Origin: Gammaproteobacteria bacterium | GTDB lineage: Bacteria > Pseudomonadota > Gammaproteobacteria > JAABTG01 | Assembly (NCBI GenBank): GCA_034522055.1 | Contig: JAXHLS010000006.1 | Span: forward strand, 546,116-610,115 | DNA: 64,000 nucleotides | Reading direction: 5' to 3' | Shown: positions 19,206-28,493 of the stretch, in pieces | Layout: the number at the start of each line of letters is the position of its first letter | Numbering within the stretch: the stretch's first letter is position 1 | Position numbers and translations under genes: made by a program | Notes under the pieces: generated by a model | Database searches by the model: none | What the model saw: only the letters and a program-made list of their open reading frames with translations | Told to the model about the DNA's origin: nothing

Positions 19206-19582
19206 CGCGGGTGGCCGCCCATGGGCTCAGGCCCCGAACTTGCGCAGGCGCCCGGCGTATGCATCCGTGATGATGCCCCGAGGATCCCCATATGGTTAAA
19301 CTTAGCGCGAGGCCGGGTACTGGACATTACGATCCTTCAATCCCGCAGAGTCTATTGCGTTATCGCAATGCCGGTCGGGCGGGTTGCTCCTAACTTGTAA
19401 CCATTCCGGGCGGATACGGCCAGGCCATGGCCAGAAGCATCTTCGGAGGCTATGTATCCGACGTGCAGATGGCATGGCCTGAGCCCCGTGACGACGCAAT
19501 GAGGCGGCGCCCCGCAGTCTCGTGTTGCTGCGTTATCCGCGACACGGTTGAGGTATTCGGCAATCACGACGAGGAGAGCATC

Positions 19583-20089
19583 ATGGCAAAAGTGGCAATG
19601 GCAGTGGGAGAGGGCTTCGAGGACGTGGAGCTGGAGACGCCGCGGTCGCGACTGGTGGAGGCCGGCCATGACGTGACCCTGCTCGGTGTGGAGCGTGGCG
19701 CCACGGTCCATGGCAAGCGTGGCCGGGCGGCGGTGACCATCGATCATCGTGCCGACGAGGTGAGTGCAGCAGACTTCGACGCCCTGGTGATCCCCGGTGG
19801 TTACGGCCCCGACCATCTGCGCCTGGACACGGCCCTGGTGGCCTTCGTGCGTGAGTTCCACGCCAGCGGACGGCCGGTCGCCGCCATCTGCCATGGGCCG
19901 CAGTTGCTCATCGAGGCGGGCGTAGTGGAAGGCCGGACCATGACATCCTGGCCCTCGGTGCGCACGGATCTGGTCAACGCCGGCGCCCGCTGGGTCGATG
20001 AGCCGGTGGTGGAGGACGGGAACCTCATCACCTCCCGCAAGCCGGACGATCTCGAGGCCTTCTGCACCGCGCTTCTACGGCGGCTTTAG
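19583..20089 (+). CDS. DJ-1/PfpI family protein
   Basis: A 168-residue protein; the ATG at 19583 follows GAGGAGAG. The nucleophile elbow is [14 protein letters not shown] with Cys 103 and His 104, and the conserved Glu 13 lies in GEGFEDVE. These define the PfpI/YhbO subgroup of the DJ-1 superfamily, linked to stress protection, glyoxalase or protein-deglycase activity. [12 protein letters not shown] (about 69-80) is the usual oligomerisation and active-site loop. It appears complete. The broken SDR gene follows 25 bases later. Confidence 0.88.
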   Translation: MAKVAMAVGEGFEDVELETPRSRLVEAGHDVTLLGVERGATVHGKRGRAAVTIDHRADEVSAADFDALVIPGGYGPDHLRLDTALVAFVREFHASGRPVAAICHGPQLLIEAGVVEGRTMTSWPSVRTDLVNAGARWVDEPVVEDGNLITSRKPDDLEAFCTALLRRL

Positions 20090-20113
20090 CTTTCCGGGCG
20101 GACGAATGAGCCC

Positions 20114-20263
20114 ATGGCGCGCGAATGGTCTCCACCGGACTCGGCATCGTGGCCTCTCGAGGCGGACGACATCGCCGCAGGCATAGTCTACCTCGCCTCC
20201 GGCGGGGCGAAGTTCGTAACCGGCAGCGAACTGGTGATCGACGGTGGCTACACGGCCAGGTAG
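20114..20263 (+). pseudogene. Short-chain dehydrogenase (SDR), C-terminal remnant
   Basis: An open frame of 49 codons ends EADDIAAGIVYLASGGAKFV followed by TGSELVIDGGYTAR. This is the standard C-terminal segment of classical SDR oxidoreductases. The Rossmann fold, the YxxxK catalytic motif and the true N-terminus are absent. The first 14 codons are unrelated. The P-type ATPase remnant starts 12 bases on. Confidence 0.75.
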
Positions 20264-20275
20264 AGGAGTGATCCG

Positions 20276-21096
20276 ATGGCCGCAGCAGGTGCAGGGAACC
20301 GGGGGCAAAGAATGGGCAGCGAAGAGATGAAAGAGCGGCCCTGGCATGCCATGGCGGTGGAAGAGGCCGTGGCCATCCTGGAGTCGGATGCCGAGAAGGG
20401 CCTCAGGAACGAGGCGGTCGAGGAGCGGCGGGCGAGATCCGGCAAGAATCGGCTGACACCTCGTTCCCGGCGCACGGCGCTCGGGCGTTTCTTCAGCCAG
20501 TTCAAAAATCTCTTCATCTACCTGTTGCTGGCGGCCACCGTGGTCACGGCGCTGCTCGGCCAATGGCTCGACAGCGGGGTGATCTTCGGCGTCGTGCTGA
20601 TCATCGTCATCATCGGCTTCATTAGCGAGCCGAGGAGATGGCCGGGCGTGGCCAGCGGCTGTTGGCCGCGGCGCGCAAGGAGGCCGGCCAGCGTGATGAG
20701 CTGACCGAGGAGGACGTCGAAAAGGACCTGGTCCTGCTCGGTCTCTTCGGTCTCATCGATCCCCCGCGCCAGGAGGCCATCAATGCGCTGGTGATGAGCC
20801 AGATCTTCTATCTCCTGAACGTGCGGGTCTATCGCCAGCCGGCCTATACCCTCGAGGGCCTGTTCGGCAGCCGGGTCGTGCTTTTGGCGATGGCGGCTTG
20901 CGCCGTCCTCCAGGTCCTCTTCACCCATCTCCCCTTCATGAATGCGCTGTTCGGCACCGCTCCCCTCGACGCCTGGGCCTGGGCCCAGTGCATCGCCGTC
21001 GGAGTCGGCATCTTCATCATCGTCGAGATCGAAAAGGCCATCCGGCGCCACAGCTCGATGCTGGCGGCAGAAGGCCTGCGCGCCCGGGGTGGTTGA
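20276..21096 (+). pseudogene. Cation-transporting P-type ATPase, two internal deletions
   Basis: AGAGGAG precedes the ATG at 20276. The N-terminus (WHAMAVEEAVAILESDAEKG, FFSQFKNLFIYLLLAATVV) is that of a P2-type cation ATPase through the second membrane helix, ending at IGFI. The frame then changes near 20630 to EMAGRGQRLLAAARKEAGQR and LGLFGLIDPPRQEAINAL from the P domain. That is joined in frame to VMSQIFYLLNVRVY and the last membrane helices, ending at 21096. The DKTGT phosphorylation motif and most of the pump are missing; about 270 residues remain of about 900. This is a non-functional relic. Confidence 0.85.
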
Positions 21097-21309
21097 ACAT
21101 GAATAAACCATGAATCATTGATCCGCGGCGGCCATAGCGCCGCTCTCCAAGTCGAGATCGTCGCAGGCGCTGTCGAAAGCGTTGGCGGAAGCCGCGGATG
21201 CCGCAGAGGCCCATGCAGCTCTCGTGGCGGAGGCTGGTCTTGATACCCCAGCGGCTCGAGGCTGCCCCGGCGCCGCAGGTCAGGGAAGGAGCCTCCGCAA
21301 CGGGACCGT

Positions 21310-22503
21310 TCATTTCCGGGCGCCATGGCCGATATCACCCACCCGGGCGAGAGTCCAACGGGTCATCACTGGCCCCGTCACTTCGAAGAACACCGTGGCG
21401 CCGAGGACCACCGGCAGGATCACATCCTTGAACTCGGGGAAGCGCTGGCTCGCGAGCAGGGCCATGCCGATGGCAACCCCCGCCTGTGGCAGCAGTGCCA
21501 GTCCGATCCAGCGACGGATGGTGGGATCGGCGCCGCTCAGGCGGCCGCCGAGGCGAGTGCCAAGGAGCCGGCCGGCCACCCGCAGGCCGATGTAGCCGGC
21601 TGCCAGCAGTCCCGCCTGGGCCAGCGCCTGCACATGCAGGGCGGCGCCGGCCAGCAGGAAGAACAGGATCAGGAACGGCCACTCGATACCCTCGATGGCG
21701 CGAAAAGGCCGCTGGTGATGCCGGGCAAGGTTGGCCACCGTCAGCCCCATCACCATGGCTGTCAGGATGTAGGACACTTGCAGCCACTCGGCGATGCCGG
21801 CGGCCAGCAGCACCAGCCCCAGGGCCTCGGCCTGGGTGGGTTCACCGGGGCGCACGCGACCGGTGAGGTAGGCCATAGGCAGGCCGAGGGCCACTCCGAG
21901 CAGGACCGCGCCGCCGATCTCACGGGCCCCGTACAGGATACTGTCCAGCGTGCCCCCCTGGCCGGTGAGGGCCTGGGCGGTGGCCAGCAGCAGGCTGAAG
22001 GCCAGCAGTCCCCAGGCGTCATCGATGGAGACGATGCCGAGCAGGGTATCGGTGAAACGCCCTCGGGCCCGGTACTCGTGGACGACGTCGATGGTGGCCG
22101 CCGGGGCGGTGGCGGGGGCGATGCCGGCGAGTAGCAGGGCCACCTCCAGGGATACTCCGAACAAGGCAAGCACCGAGAATACCAGCAGCACGGTCATGGT
22201 GACCTCACCGAGGGACATGGCGATCACCGGGCGGCCGAGTTCGTGGATACGCTTGCGGGTCATGTTCTGGCCCAGCAGGAAGCCGATCATGGCCAGTGCG
22301 ATGTCGGTGAGGACCGGAAACCACTGCTCGGTAAATGGTGGCAGCCAGTCCAGCACGGAAGGTCCGATGACGAAGCCCGCCACCAGCAGCAGGGTAACCC
22401 GCGGCAGCGGGGTGCGGCGCCCCGCGATGTCAGCCAGCAGGCCGAGCATGAACAGGCCACCAAAGGTGATGAGGATCTGGGGGATGGAGCCCGGCTCAGC
22501 CAT
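21310..22503 (-). CDS. Cation:proton antiporter (CPA2/KefB-like)
   Basis: A polytopic inner-membrane protein of 397 residues from the ATG at 22503, with about 11-13 hydrophobic segments (for instance ILITFGGLFMLGLLADIAG and VTLLLVAGFVIGPSVL). ALLLAGIAPATAPAATIDVV and IDDAWGLLAFSLLLAT resemble the ion-binding unwound helices of the Na+/H+ exchanger fold. No C-terminal RCK/TrkA-N domain is present, so it is shorter than KefB/C. It would exchange K+ or Na+ for protons across the membrane. Neighbours suggest a pH or osmotic stress role, by inference only. Confidence 0.88.
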   Translation of the reverse strand: MAEPGSIPQILITFGGLFMLGLLADIAGRRTPLPRVTLLLVAGFVIGPSVLDWLPPFTEQWFPVLTDIALAMIGFLLGQNMTRKRIHELGRPVIAMSLGEVTMTVLLVFSVLALFGVSLEVALLLAGIAPATAPAATIDVVHEYRARGRFTDTLLGIVSIDDAWGLLAFSLLLATAQALTGQGGTLDSILYGAREIGGAVLLGVALGLPMAYLTGRVRPGEPTQAEALGLVLLAAGIAEWLQVSYILTAMVMGLTVANLARHHQRPFRAIEGIEWPFLILFFLLAGAALHVQALAQAGLLAAGYIGLRVAGRLLGTRLGGRLSGADPTIRRWIGLALLPQAGVAIGMALLASQRFPEFKDVILPVVLGATVFFEVTGPVMTRWTLARVGDIGHGARK

Positions 22504-22878
22504 TACGGCGCTCCTGGTACGCCTGACACGAGGGGGCGAAACCACACACGATGCCATGCCCCGGAGGGTGGTGCTGCAGGCTCTCCCGGTAACACGTGAT
22601 GGTGGAAATGTGTGGGTATTCGCCGGGGTCGACGGTCATAGCTGGGTTCGGTTCGTGGAGAGGGGATGGCTGGATGGAAACAGTATGGCTACGTGTGGCG
22701 GCAGGGCGCCTTGAACCAGGGGCTTACGGTGACGGCCCCATGGTCTCATTTTGGCGGATCTCAATGCCACCCGCGTCCCGATCGCATCTAATGGAAACAT
22801 GAATCCCCGGTTTGGGAAATACCGCAGGCGGGGCCCTTCCATACCGTTCATTACGGTAGGACGAGAAGAGGTGGAACG
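22504..22878. other. Divergent intergenic stretch
   Basis: No gene is seen between the antiporter start and the gene at 22879. The right end carries the leader GAGGTGGAACGATG shared with the Crp/Fnr gene. No other clear structure was found. Confidence 0.5.
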
Positions 22879-23304
22879 ATGATGGCATATACGACCTGGG
22901 TCGTGAGCACGGATGGCGAGCGGGCCCGCATATTCGAACTCAAGGAGCGCTCGGATGCCCTGCGGGAGCTGGCGGCGCTGGAGGACGACCATACGCCAAC
23001 AGGCGGGCCCGATGGCCAACCGCCGGCCTCGACGGGTCTCAGGGACGGGGGAGGGGGCAGGCGGGATGTGCGCATTGCCGCTGGCGGCAGGGGCCGAAGG
23101 CTGGCCGAGAGCCTCGGCAGCCACCTCGAACGTCAGCAGCGAAAGGGCGGCTACGACCGGCTGGTGATGATCGCCCCCCATGACGTGATGCCCAAGGTCA
23201 TCGGCAGCCTGAGTCCCGAGGTGCGCGGGGTCATGGTGGCGGAGATGGAGGCCGACATCATCGACGGCAGCATCAACGGCATTCGAGCAATTCTGCCGTT
23301 TTGA
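22879..23304 (+). CDS. Host-attachment-type (baeRF-like) protein
   Basis: A 141-residue protein similar to the family annotated as 'protein required for attachment to host cells' (baeRF-like, related to release-factor domains). Supporting blocks are WVVSTDGERARIFEL at the N-terminus, GRRLAESLGSHLERQQRKGG in the middle, YDRLVMIAPHDVMPKVIGSL, and a C-terminal MEADIIDGS. It is cytoplasmic with no signal peptide. Despite the name, the family is widespread in free-living bacteria and is better seen as ribosome- or stress-related. Two ATG codons in tandem are possible; 22879 keeps the spacing seen for the Crp/Fnr gene. Confidence 0.78.
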   Translation: MMAYTTWVVSTDGERARIFELKERSDALRELAALEDDHTPTGGPDGQPPASTGLRDGGGGRRDVRIAAGGRGRRLAESLGSHLERQQRKGGYDRLVMIAPHDVMPKVIGSLSPEVRGVMVAEMEADIIDGSINGIRAILPF

Positions 23305-23311
23305 TTTTTCT

Positions 23312-23334
23312 GTAGGCCGGGCTTCAGCCCGACA
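23312..23334. repeat. REP-like palindrome GTCGGGCTTCAGCCCGAC type
   Basis: Reads GTAGGCCGGGCTTCAGCCCG followed by ACA, a near-perfect stem-loop. A second copy with one change is at 23666-23688, and related palindromes (GTCGGGATGAATCCCGAC) are at 23391-23413 and 30832-30849. It sits a few bases after the stop at 23304 and could act in 3'-end formation. Confidence 0.7.
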
Positions 23335-23390
23335 CCCAACGTTGGCGGGTGGTACCCACCCGGCGCGAGGTATGCGCGGCGGGCTTGAAT

Positions 23391-23413
23391 GTCGGGATGA
23401 ATCCCGACCTACA
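23391..23413. repeat. REP-like palindrome GTCGGGATGAATCCCGAC type
   Basis: The palindrome GTCGGGATGAATCCCGAC is followed by CTACA, so it is the inverted partner of the GTAGG-led copies nearby. The same 18-base core recurs at 30832-30849. Confidence 0.65.
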
Positions 23414-23665
23414 TCCGTGCCGCTGGAACGGGCGGTGGTGGGGTTTCCGTCCGCTGCCAGGACCAGCCGACCTCCGCCTCTGTCCTTCTCCCCCCGGGGA
23501 AATGGGAAAGGGGAAATGGGAAAGGGGTAAGGGGAAAAGATTACTACCCGTGCGTCCGCTCTGCTGACGCCGAAACAGTGGATCCGCTGCGCCTTTTCAA
23601 ACTGCCACTCTCTCTGACCTTCCCCCTTTTCGCGTCATTTCGTGTCTTTCGTGGTTACGCTTTTA

Positions 23666-23688
23666 GTAGGTCGGGCTTCAGCCCGACA
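23666..23688. repeat. REP-like palindrome, third copy
   Basis: GTAGGTCGGGCTTCAGCCCG followed by ACA, nearly identical to 23312-23334 and in the same orientation. Confidence 0.65.
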
Positions 23689-23748
23689 GCCTGCTTCGCC
23701 CGTGATTCCCGTGGCAGCGGCATGGGCTACGGCGAGTGAGGCGGCGTC

Positions 23749-26622
23749 TCAGACGGGCACCAGCAGGGCGGCCGGGAAGGTGGCGAACAGTTCGGCGGCG
23801 GCCAATCCGGCTCCGTCCGGAGTCTGCCGCACCCCTATCTTCTCGCCGCTGAGCACGTTGCGGTATGCACTGACCGCCGCCTCCGGGCAGGCCACGGTGG
23901 TGTCGCGCCAGGCCCTCGTTCCCAGACAGCCCTTCTCCGTGCCGCCGTCGAGCCGTGCCAGCCAGCGCGGGACGGCCACCACCACGTGGTCGTCCTGGCG
24001 GTGGCGGGCGAAGGCGGCCAGGTGGGTGGCGGCGGTTCCCCACGTCGCCAGGCCGGCATAGCCGCCGTCGCGGAAGAGTTCGGGCAGGCCCTGGCGCAGG
24101 CGCAGGGCCTGGCGTATGACGTGGAGCTTGGCGCGCCCATCCTCGAGGGCGGCCATCAGCTCGCGCGCCAGGGCAGGGGTGGCGTCGCCCTCGGCGGAAA
24201 GAGTCTCCAGCAGCCTACGGCGTCGCTCGTAGTCCACCGGGCGGCGGTTGTCGGGGTCCACGAGGCTGAAGTTCCACAGCTCGGTGCCCTGGTAGATGTC
24301 CGGTACGCCGGGCACGGTCAGCTTGAGCAGGGTCTGGGACAGGCTGTTCAGCAGCCCGTAACGCAGGATGCTCTGCTGGAAGGGGATGAAGTCCGCCAGA
24401 AAGGGATTGCGTTCCGGGTCGTCGAGCAGTGCCGTCACGAAGGCCCGGGTGGCCTCCAGGTACTCGTCGTCGGGGTTGATCCATGAGCTGTGGGTCTTGG
24501 CCTCGTTCACCACCTTCTCCATGTACGTGGCGGTGCGCTCGCGGAAGGCAGCGAGGGCCTCGTGGGTGGAGCACTCCATCGGCCAGGCACCTGCCAGGGT
24601 CTGGTACAGAAGGTACTCGTCCTCCGGCGACGGGGCGGGTGTGTCGTGCACCTGCCGTTTCCTGATGCGGTTGAGCTGCCGCCAACGGGCGAGGTGCCGG
24701 CCCCAGGCGCGAGGGGCCTCCGACAGTACCGCGGTGCGCGCCCGCACGTCCTCACTGCGCTTGCTGTCATGGGTCGAGGTGGTTACGAGACCGTGGGGAT
24801 GGTGTTCCACACGTTGCCCCATGCCGTGGTGAAAGGCCTTGACGGAGACGCCGAAGACCCGCGGATCGAAGCCCACGTCGTTGAGTGCCGTCAGGCGGTT
24901 GTAGACGTAGAAGGCGGTATCCTCCATGCCCTTGGCCATCACCGGCGCGGTGTACTGCTGGAAGCGCAGGGCGAGGCGCACCACCAGGCGGCGGGCGGCG
25001 GCGTCGCGGCGGTTCTGGTTTGCCAGGCCGAGCAGTCCTTCCAGGAAGTCGTAGACCTGGAGGTCGGCGGCGGGATTGCGGCGCTTGGCCTGGGCAATGG
25101 CCCAGCGGATATGGCGGTGGTCGGCCTCGGCGGCACGGACGGCGGTGAGGTAGGTGCGGTAGACCGGGAAGCATGCCGCGGTCTCCGCCAGGGCGTCCCG
25201 CAGGCGGTGATAGGTGAAGTCGCGGGTGTGGCGGTCGGTGCGGGCGATGGCGCTCGCCATGTTGGCCAGTACCGCCAGCTCGCTGGCCAGGACGCTGTTG
25301 ATGATGAGTTTCCTGCTGTGGTAGAGGATCTCGTCGAATTGCTCACGGCGGCCGGTGAAGCCTTGGTAGAGGCGGGTCAGATCGCGCTCTGCGCTCGGAT
25401 CCACCAACAGGCCGTTGATCAAGTGGGCGGTTTCGTAGCCGGTGGTGCCGGCCACCGCCCAGTCGGCCGGCAGGTGCTCGTGGTCGGCCAGCACCTTTTC
25501 CGCCAGCAGGTAGAAGCCTTCACCCGCAGCGCCGGCCGCGGCGGAGGTCAGGGTCTGAAGGTTGCCGAAGTAGCCCTGGGGGTCCCACAGGCCGTCCGGG
25601 TGATCGACGCGCAGGCCCTGGACGTGCCCATCGGCCACCAGCCGAAGCACCAGCCGGTGGGTAGCCGTGAACACATCGGCGTCTTCCACGCGGATGCCGG
25701 CGAGGTCGTTGATGTCGAAGAAGCGCCTATAGTTGATCTCGTCGGCGGCCACCAGCCAGTAAGCGAGGCGGTAGGCCTGGGCCTCCAGCAGGCGGTGGAG
25801 ACGGTCGAAGCTGGCCGACTCGCCGGGGGTGCCATTGAGGGCCGTGGCGGCCGCGTGGAGGCGCTTCTCTACCGCGGGGTGATCACGGCACAGGGCGGCC
25901 AGGCGCTCCTTGCAGCCGGCGCCGGCGCGGCGGCGTTCCCGGCGCCGGGCGGCACCGGTCGCGGAGCGCCGCGGCAGGGCGCGGCAGGCCGCCGCTACGG
26001 CCTCCAGCCCGTCGCGGGCGGCGCTGTCCAGGGTGGGCTCGCCGGCGGGGTCGAGGGCGTGCCCCAGGACGGCGGGATAGCTGCGCGGATCGATGGGGAA
26101 CAGGTGCTCGTAGTAGCGCACGTCGAAGGCGCCGCGCGTGGCATCGAAGCCGAGCACCAGGCCGCCGTCCTCGAGCACGGCGCCGTAGTGGTCCCCCAGG
26201 AAGGGCAGCAGCACCTTGTGGCGCAGTGCCGGGCTCGCCGGGCGCCAGTCGATGTCGAAGTAGTCGGCGTAGGGCGAGGCCTCGCCGTGCTCCAGCACAT
26301 CGAGCCACCAGCCGTTGTCGCCACCTCCCACCCCCATGTGGTTGGGGACGATGTCCATCACCAGGCCCATGCCGTGGCGGTGCAGGCTGTCGGTGAAGGC
26401 GGTGAGGTCGGCCTCGTTGCCGATCTCCGGGTTGAGGGCGTCGTGATCCACGATGTCGTAGCCGTGGCTGCTGCCGGCCCGGGCCTTCAAAAAGGGTGAG
26501 GCGTAGACGTGACTGATGCCGAGTGCCTGCAAGTAGGGGACGATGCCGCGGGCGTCGGCGAAGGTGAAGTCGCGGTTGAGTTGCAGCCGGTAGGTGGCGA
26601 TAGGGACGCCGTCGGCGCTCAT
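23749..26622 (-). CDS. treY: Malto-oligosyltrehalose synthase
   Basis: A 957-residue GH13 enzyme that converts the reducing-end alpha-1,4 bond of maltodextrin to an alpha,alpha-1,1 bond, giving maltooligosyltrehalose. The TreY signature is clear: PIATYRLQLNRDFTFADA at the N-terminus, HVYASPFLKARAGSSHGYD, MDIVPNHMGVGG (about 106-117), HVQGLRVDHPDGLWDPQGYF and, towards the C-terminus, VPGVPDIYQGTE. Length is normal. It is cytoplasmic. It is the last gene of a minus-strand group DUF5752-treT-treZ-treY, 18 bases after treZ. Its product would be the substrate of TreZ, which is frameshifted here. Confidence 0.95.
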   Translation of the reverse strand: MSADGVPIATYRLQLNRDFTFADARGIVPYLQALGISHVYASPFLKARAGSSHGYDIVDHDALNPEIGNEADLTAFTDSLHRHGMGLVMDIVPNHMGVGGGDNGWWLDVLEHGEASPYADYFDIDWRPASPALRHKVLLPFLGDHYGAVLEDGGLVLGFDATRGAFDVRYYEHLFPIDPRSYPAVLGHALDPAGEPTLDSAARDGLEAVAAACRALPRRSATGAARRRERRRAGAGCKERLAALCRDHPAVEKRLHAAATALNGTPGESASFDRLHRLLEAQAYRLAYWLVAADEINYRRFFDINDLAGIRVEDADVFTATHRLVLRLVADGHVQGLRVDHPDGLWDPQGYFGNLQTLTSAAAGAAGEGFYLLAEKVLADHEHLPADWAVAGTTGYETAHLINGLLVDPSAERDLTRLYQGFTGRREQFDEILYHSRKLIINSVLASELAVLANMASAIARTDRHTRDFTYHRLRDALAETAACFPVYRTYLTAVRAAEADHRHIRWAIAQAKRRNPAADLQVYDFLEGLLGLANQNRRDAAARRLVVRLALRFQQYTAPVMAKGMEDTAFYVYNRLTALNDVGFDPRVFGVSVKAFHHGMGQRVEHHPHGLVTTSTHDSKRSEDVRARTAVLSEAPRAWGRHLARWRQLNRIRKRQVHDTPAPSPEDEYLLYQTLAGAWPMECSTHEALAAFRERTATYMEKVVNEAKTHSSWINPDDEYLEATRAFVTALLDDPERNPFLADFIPFQQSILRYGLLNSLSQTLLKLTVPGVPDIYQGTELWNFSLVDPDNRRPVDYERRRRLLETLSAEGDATPALARELMAALEDGRAKLHVIRQALRLRQGLPELFRDGGYAGLATWGTAATHLAAFARHRQDDHVVVAVPRWLARLDGGTEKGCLGTRAWRDTTVACPEAAVSAYRNVLSGEKIGVRQTPDGAGLAAAELFATFPAALLVPV

Positions 26623-26640
26623 GGCCCATGCCCCGCGCCG

Positions 26641-28493
26641 TCATCCAGATACCGATACCACCGACCACGGCGGCAAACGGATGGCAGCGGCTGCCGTATC
26701 CGCCGGGTGGGTGGTGTACAGCACGCGTCCCCCGGGCAGGCTGACTCCGTCGACGGGGGCCTCCCCGAGGTTGGCCGTCACTGCCAGCCGGGAACCGTCG
26801 CCGAGGGTCCATGCGGCGGTGAGGGCGGTGGCGCCGTGCAGCTGTCCGCCCCTGTCGTGCACCGGGCCGCGCAGCCGTGGCACCAGCTCGCGGTGGCGCA
26901 GGGCCAGCAGCTGGCGGTGGATGTTCAGCCAGCGCGAGTGTGCGGGACGCGCCGGGGCGTCCCAGTCCAGCACGGCGGCGGCGAAGGTGGCATCAGCCAT
27001 GGGGTCGGGGATGCGTTCCCGTGCCGCGGGGTCGCGGAATTCGGGAAAGTCCGCGAATTCCTCGCGCCGCCCCGCCACCACCCGCTCCGCGAGATCGGGA
27101 CCGAAATCGCAGAAAAAGGGGAAGGGGCGGGCGCAGCCCCATTCCTGGCCCATGAACAGCAGGGGCGGTTCCGGTGCCAGCAGCAGCAGGGCGGTGGCGG
27201 CATGCACCGCCTCGTCCGCGGCCAGGGCGGCGATGCGCTCGCCGAAGGCGCGGTTGCCCACCTGGTCGTGGTTCTGCAAAAAACCCACGAAGGCGGTGGG
27301 TGGCAGGTGCCCGCTGGGCTCACCAGGGGGGTGCCGCCGCGATAGGGGGAGGGTTCGCCCTGGTAGGCGAAGCCCTCCGTGAGGCAGCGCAGCAGGTGGC
27401 CGGCCGGTGCCGGCGCGTAGTCCTGGTAGTAGCCCGCCGTCTCACCGGTGAGCAGCACGTGTAATGCGTGGTGGAGATCGTCGTTCCACTGGGCGCGGTA
27501 GCCATTGGGGCGCGCCTGCCCCCGGGCGTCCAGATAGCGGGCGGCGTTGTGGTCGTTCTCCAGCACCAGGTGAACGGTGCGGCCCTCGCCGATGCGGTCC
27601 CGCACCTCGCGGGCCAGCGAGGTCAGGATGTGGGGCTCGGAGTCGTCGAGAATGGCGTGCACGGCATCGAGGCGCAGGCCGTCCAGGTGGTACTCGGTGA
27701 GCCAGTACAGGGCGTTTTCGATGAAGAAGCGACGCACCCAGGCATTGCGATGGCCGTCGAAGTTGATGCCGTCGCCCCAGGGTGTCGGATGACGGTCGGT
27801 GAAGAAGTCGGGGGCATAGAGGTGGAGATAATTGCCCTCGGGGCCGAAGTGGTTGTAGACCACGTCCAGGAATACCATCAGGCCGTGCTCGTGGGCGGCC
27901 TCCACCAGTGCCTTGAGGTCCTCGGGGCGGCCGTAGGTGCTGTCAGGGGCGAAGGGGTAGGCGCCGTCGTAGCCCCAGTTGCGGCTACCGGGAAAGTCGG
28001 CCACCGGCATCAGCTCCAGGGCGGTGATGCCGAGTCCGGCGAGGTGGTCGAGGCGCCGGCCATGGCGGCGAAGTCGCCGCCCGCGGTGAAGGTGCCTACG
28101 TGGGCCTCGTAGATGACCGCCTCCTCCCAGGGCCGGCCGGTCCAGCCGTCGTCCCGCCATTGCCAGGCCGCCGGGTCGATGACCTCGCTGGGTGCATGGA
28201 CGTCGGCGGGCTGGAAGCGCGACGCCGGGTCCGGCACCGCGGTGCCGCCGTCGATGCGAAAGCGGTAGTGGCTGCCGGGGCCGGCCAGCTCGGTGGTGCA
28301 GGCGAACTCAGCCCTCCGGCTCTGCGGTCATGGGTAGGATGGCGTCCGGTGCACCGCCGCCATCCTCCGTCGCGTACAGGCACAGATCCACGCGCCCGGC
28401 CGCCGGTGCCCATAGCCGGAAGAGCACGCCGCCGCCTGCCAGTACCGTGGCGCCGAAGGGCATCACGTGGCACCGCGAGGCCCCTTCTGTCAC
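26641..28493 (-). pseudogene. treZ: Malto-oligosyltrehalose trehalohydrolase, three frameshifts
   Basis: TreZ hydrolyses maltooligosyltrehalose to release trehalose. The GTG at 28493 overlaps the treT stop (GTGA). The N-terminal E-set domain (GGVLFRLWAPAAGRVDL) is followed by GH13 blocks VIYEAHVGTFTAGGDF, ELMPVADFPGSRNWGYDGAY, FLDVVYNHFGPEGNYL, LDGLRLDAVHAILDD, VLENDHNA and FLQNHDQVGNRAFGERI. The reading frame changes at about 28305-28312, 28052-28060 and 27324-27331. The last two are each repaired by one added G or C. With repair the protein is about 617 residues and complete. These are either base-call errors or inactivation; I cannot decide. Confidence 0.88.

Larger units (their letters stand above)
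23305..23748. other. Intergenic stretch with palindromic repeats
   Basis: No gene is supported. It contains three REP-like palindromes (23312-23334, 23391-23413, 23666-23688) and a purine-rich GGGAAAGGGGAAATGGGAAA tract at about 23498-23535. It lies between convergent genes. Confidence 0.6.

Noticed and set aside
21097-21309. Possible small gene between the P-type ATPase relic and the antiporter
   Set aside because: Short frames exist on both strands, but none shows a ribosome site with a recognisable or compositionally convincing product.
24490-26499. 669-codon open frame on the plus strand opposite treY
   Set aside because: Shadow of treY; the composition is biased to Val/Gly/Gln with no recognisable domain.
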